Positions 50,501-63,856 of a stretch of 64,000 nt of DNA are shown in pieces (position 1 is the stretch's first letter; every line of letters begins with the position of its first letter). The position numbers and the translations under genes are program-made. The notes under the pieces are model-generated. The model was not told the DNA's origin. It made no database searches and saw nothing but the letters and a program-made list of their open reading frames with translations. Source of the stretch: Wuchereria bancrofti (lineage: Eukaryota; Nematoda; Chromadorea; Rhabditida; Onchocercidae); contig SSBO01000009.1 of the NCBI GenBank assembly GCA_005281725.1, positions 337,309 to 401,308 of the forward strand, read 5' to 3'.

Positions 50501-53500
50501 AGAATAAATAAATGGATCAAATTTAATTTCAAAAAAAAAAAAAGAATAAAAATTTGATTTCTTTCTTTTTAATTTCGAAAAGAAGGTAAAAAAAAAACAA
50601 AGGCTAGTGAAATTTGGAAATGTTTTAAAATGAAATTTAATTATTTAACAATGTAAATGCAAAATTTAGTATATTAGTGAAATTAAGACAACATTTATGT
50701 TTTTCTCTTTAATAACAAAAAAAAAAAAAAAGAGAAATATTAAATTGTATAAAAAATTTATTAAAATATTTTCAACAGGTGCATCAGCAGCTTATGGTCC
50801 AGTACTTACAAAACTTAGCCGTTGCGGTTGGCATATTCAATTATTTCATCCCGAGAATACATCACGAGAATATGCGCATTACGGTGATCGCAATTGGTCA
50901 GTTGAACGATTACTTGATGGAGAAATTGAAAATATTAACGTTTGTTTTTATAATTTTCACTTTTTTAAAACTATTTAGTCATTTTGATAATTTTTTTTTT
51001 GTTTTGTTGTTTTTAAGTTTAAACTTTAATGTTTATTTATTATTATTTTTTTTACTTGTTTCATTTATTATCATAACAGTTCAAATATGAATAAAAAAGT
51101 CATTTATTAAAATAATTAAAAATTTTTCATATATTTAATAATTTTTAAATGTAAAATATTAAATTGCTAGCTTTTTACTAAATCATTTTTTGCATTCGTT
51201 GTTTTGTTTTTGTTTAAAAAATTATTCACATTTTTATTAATTAATTTCCACTTTTTTCTTTTATTTATCTTTTCTTTTCTTTCTTTTTTTTTATTTGAGA
51301 AACAACAATGTCACTTTTTTTTTAAGAAATAATTTTAACTATCTAAGCTAATAAATAGCTAATTTTTAGTTTTGAAATTTTCATATAATTTTATCATTTT
51401 TATTTATTCTTGAAATAGAAAATTTTGAAACAGAAAGATTTTTCTTTGAAATAGATGCAGTATTTGGAAAATAAAAAAAAAAAATTTCTTTTTAGAAATT
51501 TTAACTTTTTTTTTTAGACTAATACAAATTTCCCTCATACGGTACATTTTTTGGTAACTGAATTATGCAATAATGATGACTCACTTGGTTTTTTGAGTAA
51601 TATTACCGAACAGTATCAAACAAGAGTTATTTATTTTAATGAAAAAGCTGCTGAAGCAATTATTGAATTAAAAGCATTTGATATCGAAGGGTTAGTTGTT
51701 TATTTGATTTTAAAAAAATTTAATTTTAATAGAAAGAAGAGTAAATTTGAATTATTTTATTTGCTTGTTGTTTTTTTTTTTTCATCACTTCTCTTTTTTT
51801 TCTTTTTTGAAAATTTCATAAAATATGATCAAATCTTTTTTTTTTTCTTTTTATCTTCTCAAAATTTGATTATAAAAGCAATTTTTTTTTTNAAAAAAAA
51901 AAAAAGAATAAAAATTTGATTTCTTTCTTTTTAATTTCGAAAAGAAGGTAAAAAAAAAACAAAGGCTAGTGAAATTTGGAAATGTTTTAAAATGAAATTT
52001 AATTATTTAACAATGTAAATGCAAAATTTAGTATATTAGTGAAATTAAGACAACATTTATGTTTTTCTCTTTAATAACAAAAAAAAAAAAAAAGAGAAAT
52101 ATTAAATTGTATAAAAAATTTATTAAAATATTTTCAACAGGTGCATCAGCAGCTTATGGTCCAGTACTTACAAAACTTAGCCGTTGCGGTTGGCATATTC
52201 AATTATTTCATCCCGAGAATACATCACGAGAATATGCGCATTACGGTGATCGCAATTGGTCAGTTGAACGATTACTTGATGGAGAAATTGAAAATATTAA
52301 CGTTTGTTTTTATAATTTTCACTTTTTTAAAACTATTTAGTCATTTTGATAATTTTTTTTTTGTTTTGTTGTTTTTAAGTTTAAACTTTAATGTTTATTT
52401 ATTATTATTTTTTTTACTTGTTTCATTTATTATCATAACAGTTCAAATATGAATAAAAAAGTCATTTATTAAAATAATTAAAAATTTTTCATATATTTAA
52501 TAATTTTTAAATGTAAAATATTAAATTGCTAGCTTTTTACTAAATCATTTTTTGCATTCGTTGTTTTGTTTTTGTTTAAAAAATTATTCACATTTTTATT
52601 AATTAATTTCCACTTTTTTCTTTTATTTATCTTTTCTTTTCTTTCTTTTTTTTTATTTGAGAAACAACAATGTCACTTTTTTTTTAAGAAATAATTTTAA
52701 CTATCTAAGCTAATAAATAGCTAATTTTTAGTTTTGAAATTTTCATATAATTTTATCATTTTTATTTATTCTTGAAATAGAAAATTTTGAAACAGAAAGA
52801 TTTTTCTTTGAAATAGATGCAGTATTTGGAAAATAAAAAAAAAAAATTTCTTTTTAGAAATTTTAACTTTTTTTTTTAGACTAATACAAATTTCCCTCAT
52901 ACGGTACATTTTTTGGTAACTGAATTATGCAATAATGATGACTCACTTGGTTTTTTGAGTAATATTACCGAACAGTATCAAACAAGAGTTATTTATTTTA
53001 ATGAAAAAGCTGCTGAAGCAATTATTGAATTAAAAGCATTTGATATCGAAGGGTTAGTTGTTTATTTGATTTTAAAAAAATTTAATTTTAATAGAAAGAA
53101 GAGTAAATTTGAATTATTTTATTTGCTTGTTGTTTTTTTTTTTTCATCACTTCTCTTTTTTTTCTTTTTTGAAAATTTCATAAAATATGATCAAATCTTT
53201 TTTTTTTTCTTTTTATCTTCTCAAAATTTGATTATAAAAGCAATTTTTTTTTTTATTTTATTTTATTAATCAAGAATTTTTTTTTTCAAGTTATTTGTTT
53301 TTAAATGTTTAATAATAATAAATATATGCTTGGAATGAAAGGTATGCAATTATAGAATATATATATTTGTATTGTTATTAATGTAATGTAAACATTATTA
53401 AAATGATATGTACATATAGGTTGTAAGTGACAATATTTACCAAAAGATTAAATGGGGTATATACGAGGTAGTATGTTGGAAGATAGAAAAGTAAAGCTTT

Positions 53501-53731
53501 TGGTTAAAAAGGTTGAAAGAAATTTGATCAGATTGAATGGAATGAAATAAATTTGATAGAACTTTATTACATATAGAGTGATTTTACATTTTTTAATAGT
53601 TTTACATTTTTTGTAAATGTTTACAAATATATTATTTCAACATTTATAATAATAATAATAACAATAGTAAATAATAAATAGTAATAATAACAGCAATAAT
53701 AAATAAATAAATAATAATAACAATAATAATG

Positions 53732-53765
<34 letters not shown>

Positions 53766-56700
53766 ATATAATAATTTTACATTCTTATAGTATTTAACGG
53801 TAATAAATGTAATGATTTTTACATTTTTATTCACAACAGATGCAATGATTTTACATTTTAATTTACATTCTTATTGATTTTCATTCAAATTATTACAAAT
53901 CAATCCTATCCAATCTTTAGCAAATAAATGACCTTCAAAAGTTTCTGTACCTTAAAATGCACCTTACTTTATGCTCTTCTCACCATCTTTCTTTTCATAA
54001 AAATTTTTTCAATTTGATCCAAACTTTATCATTTCGCCTAAATGAATGAATAAGAACTTCTATAAATGAAGAAGATATAAGTATATGATAAGAATTGAAA
54101 TGAACGAGTCATTTAAATTTGAATAATAAACTAATAAGTAATTATTTCAAGCTAATAAATTCACAATCAAAGAACAAAAAAAAAAAATGAATAATTCGTT
54201 GTTAATTTTTGCTTTATTTACAAAAAAAAATTTGTTATCATTAAGTATGATGGAAAATTGTTAATTACTTATTATGCACCTTACTTTATGCTATTGTATA
54301 CATTATTATTATTTATTATGTATAAAATTTTAACGATCTTATTCGTTTCCATTTTTCCCTTTCAAATCAAAAGTTTTATCGATTTTGAATTATCTGTTGA
54401 AGAACGAGGACGATGAACGAGTAAAAGGAATGTGAAAAAGGATAGGATGGGCGACAAACTGGCTGTTTTCTCTCTGTATAAAATATATATATCATTTATA
54501 TTCTATTATATATCTATATATTTATATTTATTTATTTATTTAATTAATTAATCTTCTTATTTACTTATTTATTTATTTATTTATTTATCTGATTTTGTTT
54601 TGATTTTATGCATTTACATAATTATCAAAATTTTTCCTATCATAATATATAAATATATATTTATTTAATTAATTAATCTTCTTATTTACTTATTTATTTA
54701 TTTATTTATTTATCTGATTTTGTTTTGATTTTATGCATTTACATAATTATCAAAATTTTTCCTATCATAATATATAAATATATATTTATTTATTTATTTA
54801 TTCATTTATATTTATTTGATCATATATATATTTGTTTATTTATTCATTTATTTATATTTATTCGACTACACATATTTATATTTATTCATATTTAAATTAA
54901 TTACATAAATATTAGTTATAATACATTAATACATACATAGTTATTTCATATACGAATATGAATTTTGTTCAAAACTCTCGAAATTTTCATCTTTTACGCT
55001 TTTGTATTCATCACATCACATCACATCACATTTCATCGTTGTCAACTAACGTCATCGCTGTTGCCTTTATTTCGTTAGTTAGATCGCTTCTCTTACTTTT
55101 CTCACCTGTTTCTCTCTTTCTCTCTCTCTTTTTTTTTTTTATTTTAAAATATACCTATACATATATACTTAATACAATATTACAATGAGCATTTCAAAGA
55201 AACTTTTTTTTTTTTTTTTAGCAATTTCTTTAAATATTTCTCACATGCACACACACACATACACACACATACATAAGCAGACACAGACACACACATACAC
55301 ATACATACATACATATTACATATATAAAAATGTTTGCTTTTTCACAGTCATCCAAACAAATATTGTCTATGCATACCGTTTTGCTTACGTTTCATTTCGT
55401 TCTTCCCTTTTTTTTCTTCCACTTTTTTTCCAAAAATTTCTTTGTAAAAAAATTTTTTTTGGTTAATTATTAGCACTATAATATAATTAGATAAAAATAG
55501 CATTTAATTTATGGTTTAATTATTGAAAATAATTGTTATTTGAATTCTTATTAAAGTAATACTTTCTGCATTATTTACTAATAAATCATTAAATCAATAA
55601 TATTTTATCATTTATTTTATAAGATAATTATTGATTATTATTACTATTAATTATTATTTATTATTATATTATTTGTTATTATTATTATCATTATTACATA
55701 TCATATTTGATTTTTATTATATTAGTAAATAAATTCGAAGGAATGATGCAAAATGAAGAATGACCGCTTTGACATTCATTCATTCGTTCATTCACCATCC
55801 TTTGGTAATCATTCCATTCATCAAAATTCTCGAGAGCACTGTCCGGTCATATGTGGTAGCAATGACCTTCAGAACAATTAGTAATTTTGTTGAGGGATCA
55901 GGTATGAGAGATGGAAGAGTAAAAAGAAAAGATAGATGGATAGATGAATATTATCATTAAGACAGACATAAATGATTTGAAAGAATGAAAATACGAAGAA
56001 TGTGTGTATATGTCTACGTCTTGACAGGTGAACTTCATCGTCCGATTATTTGTCCATTTTAAGACAGAAAAAGAAAAAAAAAAAAGAAAAGAAATGACCG
56101 AATTTTCGCGCAATTCAATGAAAGTACTGATTGATTGACCTTTGAATTTTTGTTCACCTTGAGAAGAAAAAAGTAAGATAGTAAAATTCATTTCGCGTAA
56201 CGAACGATGACCGGACAGACTAATAAATAGATAGGACAGACGCAGACATACACTTCAACCTAACGATGATGAACCACCGATCAAATAAATCTTACCATAC
56301 TCCATAACCATTTGTCCGTTCCACTTCTCACTTCACTTTATTTCTACATACCATTTGCGCTTTCTGAGTGTGTCTGTGTGTGTGTGTGTGTGTATGTGTG
56401 TGTGTGTGTGGCATTTCTAATGAGTTGAACTAAATTTAGTTAATTTATTTATATTCTGCGCAACAATTAATATTGGTTAATGTATGATAATTCTTTTAAT
56501 GCAGTAACATAGTTTTAACTGTGACAATAACAGCGATAGTATTGTAATAGTAACTGCAACAACAATAAAACAAAAGCAATAACAACAACAATAACAATAA
56601 CTAATAACAATGATGTGTTAGCAACATTAACAATTATTGATTTCTCGTTTTATTTTTTTTATTACATGGAATAAAAAACAGATATTGGTTAAAAGGATTA

Positions 56701-59700
56701 TTCATAATTTAAAACTTTGAAATTCAAATCAGTCATTTTTCGTAGAATTTATCATAGAATTGTTAAAAGTTGTTAAATAATATTTTTATTAGGCAATTGA
56801 TTTTGGTCAGTTAATTCATTATTAAATATTTTTAATAATGCTATTATTATAATTCTCTTTCGGGACAAACCTCGCAAATAAAATTATTATATATAATTCA
56901 ATTGCGAATTTATCTTTTTTCGTTTCTAAGTAACATCTCATATACATTATACATCAATACATCAATTGTTTTTGAGTAAATAATACAAAATTTTCGGTTT
57001 TTTCTTTTTGTATGAATTTTCTACAAGTTTTTTACTTTCTTGTTTAAAACAATTATAATCCCAAAAAATCTTTATAAATTCCTGAAATTTAATTAGTAAC
57101 AGCAAGTGAAGCAATCATTTTCATCAATTTTCTTACAATACTAAGTTAATTTAAATATATGTGCATATAACTGTTAAATAAACCATTCCTATAATTTATG
57201 AACAACTAAAATTTTCTAATATTGAATTTTCTAATATATGTCGTCTTAAATAATTTAGTTAACATTTTCTTTCATTTTCTTTTTCATTTCTCTGCTTTTT
57301 TTCTTCATTAATTGTTTACTTTTTATTATTGTTATAAATGCATTCATTAGAAGTTAACAAAAAAAAAAAAAAGGAAATTGAAAGCAATTTTGTTGGGTAC
57401 TGTATTTTTCATCAAAAATTTCTCATTACATCTTTTTTTCTTCAATCTTTTACCCTTTCCTTCTCTTTTCTTTACTTCCCTTGTAATCATCTATAATTGT
57501 AAATTTTAATTTTGGTTAATATATTACTCAACCGAGAGCATACCATGTTTTTTTTTTTTTTTAAATTATTTTCCACTCTCTCTCTGCCTTTTTCTCTTTT
57601 TATTACTGTCAAAAAAATCACTTTCTTTCTTCTTAAACAATAAAAATAATTATCAATTTTAAATTCACTTAAAATTTTAATTATCAATTTATCTATTCTA
57701 TGCATATGGTAGATAAATTAATTAACAAATTAATTAAAATTTAACAAAAATAATGGAATTTTATGAAAAAAATAATAATAATAATTGATAAGACAAGAAA
57801 AACAAGAGAAAAGGAAAGATGAAAGAGAGAAAAAAAGATAAAAATAACAAAAAATAACAGAATGATAGAAAAAAAAAGAGGAAGCAATAAATAAAGAGAA
57901 AAAAAGATGAGATTGTTAGGTTTAAGAAGTGTGGAAGAAATATTTGTAATTAAAAAAAAGACTTAATTGTGATATTAATGGTTAAAAAAAGTACGGTGCG
58001 CATTTTACCTGTTTCTTCATACGACGCTTGCACTGCATACCTGTCTGTTCACATTTTTGTCAAACATCTATTTAGTATGTTATATAAATTGCTTCTGATG
58101 AATATGATATGTGTCGCATGTGTGTGTGTGTGTATGTGTGCATGTGTCTGTTCATTTATGTACATCACGTATGTTATGTATGTCGTTTTGAAAAAAATTT
58201 TTTGACTAAAAATTAGCGTAGAATGATACAATTGATAATGGTAGTTATAGGTTTGTGTTAATTACGACAGTGCTGATAACATGATAAGGATAAAAAATAA
58301 AGATTAATGATTATGGTAATTATGATAATATGCAACAATAAATGAATGATGATAATTAATGGTAGTAGTAGTAGTAGTAATAGTAGTAAGAGGTAAATTT
58401 TTGGAACAAATTAAATTAATTCAATTTGTTAATAACAAGTAAACAAATTACCAAATGTTATCAGCAGTAGGAAAATGGAGCAAAGATTATTTTTGCCAAA
58501 TAATGCAATGCAAATATAATCACTATGCTACTATTAATATCAGCAAAATTTTTAATCATATCAATACTTGTCATTCATTAGTGTAAATATCTGACATTTT
58601 ACTATCATTTATTAGTATATGACATTTATTAACAGTGCACATATGTAACATTTTACATTTTCATTCATTACATATAGATATGTGTTAAATTTGAAATGAT
58701 TCTGAAATTTTATTGATTTGAATTATTTAATTAGATTGAATTATTTTAATTTAAGATAGGATTTATTTTTAATTGAATCGACTAATCATATTTTCAATGT
58801 ATAATCTATTTCTTTTTTTCTTTTTTAAGACAAATTGTTTTTCTTTGATGAAGAGAAAAAATAAATTTTTACACATAAAATTATCATTTTTGGGCACATA
58901 AAATTATAATTTTTAGGCAATTTATGCATAATATTTTTCTTATTATTATCATTATTGCATTTCCACATTTATTAATCTTTTCGTTTCATTATTTTATTCA
59001 GCATTTCTCATTTACTTTTATTCTTTTTTCTTTAAAGTTAATAAAGTTTTCTTCAATTTTTTGATATTTTAATAGAATGAAGTTCCTCTATCAATAAATT
59101 AATACATCATCAGTATCTTAATTATTCATAACATTGTTGTTCTCGATGATAAAAAATTTTACCAGCATTTATTCCTATATTTAATTAATTCTAGATATCA
59201 CTTCATTTCTCTTTTTGTGTAAAATAAGATGAGTTTGAACAAAATGAAATGATTTAAATTATTAAAAACATTATAGTTTATAATTTGGAGATGACTCTTA
59301 ATTTAGTTTATTCTTTTTATTTTTACGTAGTATCAGACGACATTACAAAATAAATCTTATTTAAAATATTCAGAATAAAATTTTTTCTGTAATATTTTAT
59401 TTCAAAAAAAGAAAAAATCATTATTATAAATTTGTAATGAGAGTGTTGGTGATAAATGAATTTATCAATGACATTTTGGTAACCAGAAGGTCGTTAATAG
59501 CTGATTACGATCAAACTGAATCAAAAGATTGCGTTATTGTAATTGTGATTTCTGCATTATTGTCATACATGCCTAATGGAATTCGTATTATAATTTTGTG
59601 ATTATTTAAATTTTGATGAAAAGAGAGGCTAGTATTATTTATTTTAAAGAAGAAGAATTTTTGAATAGATCTTTTGATTTTTGGACTTTTAAATTCACAC

Positions 59701-62700
59701 ATTTAAGTTTCAAATTTTGCAAAAAAATTATTGATAATTTTATTAAATTAAGAATCAAAACACTGTTATAAATTTAGGAATATAATAATTTATTGTAATT
59801 TGGGTAAAATAAAAATTCGTGCAATATCATTATGTGAAATAATTTATTTGCCAAATGAATAATTACAGTTAAACTTTTTTTCAAATTAAAATTCATTCAA
59901 ATTTTCAGTGCAGTATCGTTACTTGAAGCACGTATTCGGGCTTGTTCGCCGAATAACGGCGTCCTAGTGACTTCTACCACGGATGCCTACCGTTTGGAAA
60001 TTTTAACAAGTGCACATTTCCTTTCCAATATCAAAATTGCAAGACTAACTAATGCATCCAATGGAAGGTAGTATAATTTAAAAAATTTCCTCTCGTTTTC
60101 TCGAATTATTATCAAAATTATTTTATAGCAATAATATTTAAACATTTATCATTTTTTTAAACATTTCTTTCCGATTTTTCATTTTTTAATCTTTTTCAAT
60201 TGATTGGTGATATTTATCATTCTTTTCATTTTGATATTAAAAGATATTAATAATTTCCAATCTGTCATAAAAAAAAATTCCCTATAATTATCTTTTTATG
60301 TGACATCGAAATGATTAACAAAATATCGATATAGTATTCCATATATGCATTTTAAAATTATTGAGAACTTTTAGCAATAAAGTAATAAATAAGTAATACT
60401 GATATAGTAAGATTCCTTTAAAAAAGAAGGATCAAAAAGAATAAAAAATTTTTACTCACTTATAGCATTTCTTAACTTTATACTGTAGTATACTGTTCCT
60501 AATAGCATACTGTAACTATAATGATATTTAACCAAAATTTTTAGGCCTAACATACAGTATCCGAATACTTCAACAGATATAGGAACACTGGAAGCAACAA
60601 TCGGTAATAGCTTCAATGCTGCAATACCACAACCATTAGCCGTACCGTATTCAGTGATGCTACCATTAAATTTTATACAACAATTGGCTTTCCCACTTCG
60701 CTTAGATATTACTTCTGCTGCTATTGCACATGTTGATACAGCTGCAGCAGCTGCTGCTGCAGCAGCTGCTACTACAATATTCAATATTGCATCAGCAGCA
60801 ACAGCAGCAGCAAATATTACAACACATACTGCAATACCACAACATACAACATCAACTGCTGCTGCTGCTGCTACTGCTACTGCTACTGCTACTTTTGATC
60901 CATATGTAGCGGAACAAATTGCTGCTGCTACTGCAACATCACAACTTTTACAAGAGCAACATGAACTTCAACAACAAGTTATGCAACAGCTGAAAGTTAA
61001 TGATTGCAATATGAATGATACGATAATTGGTTATGAACAGAATAAGGTATGAAAAATATATGCATACGTGTATATATGTTAATTATTTATTTTAGTTTTT
61101 AATTATTAACTAATTTTTAGTTATATATTTTAATTATTTTAATTAATTTTTTCTGAACTGTGAATATTACATGACAGCTATGAATATTACATCTACGTAT
61201 AGCATGTATCACGTTTAATAAGTCAAATTTTTTCCAATGATTATAAATTTTAAAATAATTATTTCTCATGTATCATCATTCATTGCACATATCAGGTTTA
61301 ATAGGTCAAAAATCTCCCACACATTTAACCACATTTAGTAGGTTAAATTTTTTCCACGAATTATATGAATCGTACAAGTTAATATTTTTTACATTTAACA
61401 TGTATTTTCATGCATTGCATATATCACGTTAAGTAGGTCAAATTTTTCCCATGAATTATGATTTTTGCAAATAATTATTTAGCACATCTCATATTGCATT
61501 ACATATATGACATTTTATAATAGTTTAATCAAAAATTTCCTGAAATTTATAATTCTATAAGAAGTTAATGCGATTTTATGCCATGTAACCCTGCATAAAT
61601 ATGAGATTTTGTTAAAATCATTTCCAAAAATATTACATTTTATAGTAATTTAAGTAGAAATGAAATGAAGATGTGGTAGAAAATTAATTATGAAAAAGTT
61701 TATGGGAATAACAAGCATAAATATATTATTACACAAAAACATGTTACTAGTCTAAAGAGGATTGAAATTTCAAATTCTAAATTATTTATTAGTGAATTGG
61801 TGATTTTATTATTGTTGTTTATAGAATAAAGAAATAGAGGATGATTCAAAAAGTCATAAAGAGGTTAAAATTGAAGTATTTACTGAAGATGAAGATGACT
61901 ATGGTGTTGAAGAGGATGATGTTTGTGCACTCAATCAAAATGGTAAATAAATTTGAAAAAATATCTTTAAAAATTTTCGTAGATTTTTTTTCTCAATTTT
62001 TTTCCAGTTGTATTGCAAAAATGTTTGATAATTTTAAGGATAACTGTTTAAATTTTATTTAAAAAAGATTAAATTAGTTTAACAGCAAATAAAACAAATT
62101 TGTGTTTATTTTAAATACTTCTCCAATTTGTTTAACTTGTAAAACTTATTTAAACTATTTTTCAAAAATTAATTTATCTAGCAGTATTATAATTTATAGA
62201 TAATAGAAATAGCTGGGAAATGGAGTGTAACAAAAGTTTAAATGAAAATACGAATATGGCGATGAATCATGCATCATATGATGGAGCAGCAGTATGTATT
62301 TCAAGTTCCGATGATTTGTAGCAATTAAAATAAGATTTAAATGCTTTCATTTATCTTTGAACAAAATTTCTCTTTTTTTTTCTTGTTTTTATTGCACGTC
62401 AAAAAAAAAAATATCATACTTAAAGTTATTTTTGGAATTTTATAAAAAACAAAAACAAAAAAAAACAGGATTTTATATTTTTTGCAATTATTTTTTTTTC
62501 ATCATAAATTTTACATTAAGTTAAAATATTTTGTTAATTTTTACTTTTTCATTTTTCAAAAATTTTTTTTCCTAAAGGTCATTAAATTATTTTTAGAATT
62601 GCGATGTAGCGGAATATATAAATGAATATCCACCATTACCAAATACGGAATCCGGAAGTCCACTATGTTATTCAGCTGTTGTAAAGGGTATTAAACCATT

Positions 62701-63856
62701 GAACAACAATAACAATAAACCATCATCTAATCCTATAAAAGGCAAATGATATTTTAAAATTTTTTAAATAAAATATTTAACTGACGAAATTTAGAGAGAA
62801 AAAAACAAGCTTTAGAAAAAAATTTGAAATATTTAGACAAAATTTTAAAAAAAAATTTTTTTTATATTAATTTTTTCTTTTTTTAAAGATTGTTCAAATG
62901 TAGCAACACCACAACGAAATACATCAAGTATGACCTCAGTATCAACCCAAATGTCACAGTGGGATCAAATGGTAATTGAGCGTGGCGGTAAATTTAATAA
63001 GCCAGCACCGCAATGTATTCATTGGAATAATCCCAAACATCGCCTCGATTTTCCATGTCGTTTTTGGCATCCACGTGAGCAATGCCGGTAACTTTTTCAA
63101 ATTTCTTCAATTAATTAATATTTTAACTTTTTTTTTGAGATTATTTTACATACATTTTCTTACAAGTACAAATTGATTAAACAAGAAAAAAAAAGTGAAA
63201 AAATGAAAATTAGTCAATAATTTATATAATTCAATAATATTTAAATTATAAATTTTATATTAATTTATTATTTTTCATACTATTTCAAATAATTTGCAAT
63301 TTTATTATTTAACTTTTTAAATTTAATTTGTCATTTTTTCTCAAAAAAAAAAAAAAGAAAAAACATTTATTAATTTAGCTATTATCCAAATTGCTCAAAT
63401 ACAGCCGATGAATGTGGTTTTGCGCATCCATTTTGTGGTGATTTTTGTCGTTGCCCAAGAGGAAAACGAGATCCACAGAAAAATCACCGTATTCCAGAGG
63501 AAAAATATTTCGGTAATATGAAATTAATTATTCCCATTTTTCTTCCTTGAAATTAATTCGTTTGTTAAATGTATGTAAGTTTTCGAGTAAAAAGTTTAAA
63601 ATAAAAAGTAATCTTGAAAATTTTTCCTTTCATTTAGTATTTTGACATTTTATTTATATCATCATTATTTTCGTTTATCTTAACGATCCTGTTATTTTTG
63701 TTTCCATTTCAAATAAAATTAAATATAAAAAAAATAAATTAAAAAATTTGAAATTACAATATGAAAAAAATATATGTAGTACGAAAATTTTTTGGAATTA
63801 AAATTATAGGTGGTGGCGATCGAATGAAATACACCACTGATAGCGATGCACAATAA
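47543..63856 (+). CDS. NYN/PIN-like domain plus C-terminal CCCH zinc-finger protein
   Basis: The thirteen exons are 47543-47563, 48934-49053, 50092-50200, 50779-50939, 51518-51690, 59909-60067, 60545-61046, 61825-61942, 62200-62291, 62597-62741, 62889-63087, 63379-63512 and 63810-63856. They give 659 residues, every junction in phase. Residues ~24-245 alternate hydrophobic strands and helices (AFLVYCDARF, then IIALISGASAAYGPVLTKLS, then FLVTELCNNDD), resembling NYN RNase folds, but the SGD-x-D acidic loop is SGASAAY. The middle (~310-365) is Ala-rich, followed by Gln-rich and acidic segments. The C-terminus has one full C599-x5-C605-x6-C612-x3-H616 finger of the Nab2/ZC3H14 type, flanked by partial ones (C576...C590-x3-H594; C619, C623, C625). 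RNA binding is likely; nuclease activity is doubtful. Exon 10 ends in a GC donor. Exon 1 is short and tentative: the same frame is open back to an ATG at 47411. Exons 4-5 are duplicated at 52141-52301 and 52880-53052, and using both pairs breaks the frame. Confidence 0.72.
48320..48535. repeat. Degenerate ~40-50-bp repeats in intron 1 of the NYN/CCCH gene
   Basis: Four to six copies of a TTTAAATTCATATATATTTA-like block followed by GTTATnTATAAGCnAA. Each is substantially diverged. Confidence 0.5.
50531..53253. repeat. 1362-bp direct duplication around a single N, covering exons 4 and 5
   Basis: Positions 50531-51891 recur at 51893-53253 with offset 1362 and no difference that I could see. An N sits at 51892 between poly-T and poly-A. 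The copies contain the same two exons and flanking introns. One exon pair (334 nt) is not a multiple of three, so splicing in both copies would destroy the frame. This is most simply two overlapping contig ends placed side by side. Confidence 0.92.
54541..54790. repeat. 125-bp tandem duplication
   Basis: TAATTAATTAATCTTCTTAT begins at 54541 and again at 54666, and the following ~110 bp, including ATCTGATTTTGTTTTGATTT, match. Surrounded by TTTA arrays. Confidence 0.85.
55243..55318. repeat. (CA)n / (CATA)n microsatellite
   Basis: ACACACACAT-type units grading into ACATACAT. The His/Thr-rich + frame here is a repeat translation. Confidence 0.85.
56366..56412. repeat. (GT)n microsatellite
   Basis: GTGTGTCTGTGTGTGTG-type run with single-base interruptions. 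Confidence 0.85.
60738..60900 (+). repeat. Coding GCT/GCA trinucleotide repeats (poly-Ala)
   Basis: Inside exon 7 of the NYN/CCCH gene, runs of GCA and GCT encode two Ala-rich blocks (~residues 313-322 and ~352-365). On the minus strand the same DNA gives an Ala-rich frame, and in another + frame Leu/Gln-rich ones. Those are shadows. Confidence 0.8.
61205..61500. repeat. Degenerate ~100-bp repeats in intron 7 of the NYN/CCCH gene
   Basis: Blocks like ATATCACGTTTAATAGGTCA followed by AATTTTTTCCATGAATTAT recur at about 61208, 61290, 61330 and 61423, each diverged and partly truncated. Confidence 0.6.
62742..62888 (+). other. GC-AG intron in the NYN/CCCH gene
   Basis: Exon 10 ends AAAAG and is followed by GCAAAT. 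Reading on through would hit a stop two codons later (GGC AAA TGA). Using the GC donor joins in phase to the exon starting at 62889 after TTTAAAG, which carries the CCCH region. GC-AG introns are a known minority class with a GCAAGT-like consensus, which this resembles. Confidence 0.65.

Larger units (their letters stand above)
53254..59908. other. Long (~6.9 kb) intron 5 of the NYN/CCCH gene
   Basis: No nested gene was recognised on either strand. It holds ATT/AAT arrays (53645-53765), a 125-bp duplication (54541-54790), CA-rich (55243-55318) and TG-rich (56370-56412; 58120-58150) tracts and CAA-type arrays (56560-56610). It could hide unrecognised small exons, or it could separate two genes if the junction 51690/59909 is wrong. 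The junction is in phase (GG|T then GCA) and the protein reads smoothly across it. Confidence 0.55.

Noticed and set aside
54958..58231. Several 60-97 codon ORFs within the long intron, considered as nested genes
   Set aside because: They overlap CA/TG or TTTA repeats or each other on opposite strands, and none shows a domain or splice-supported extension.
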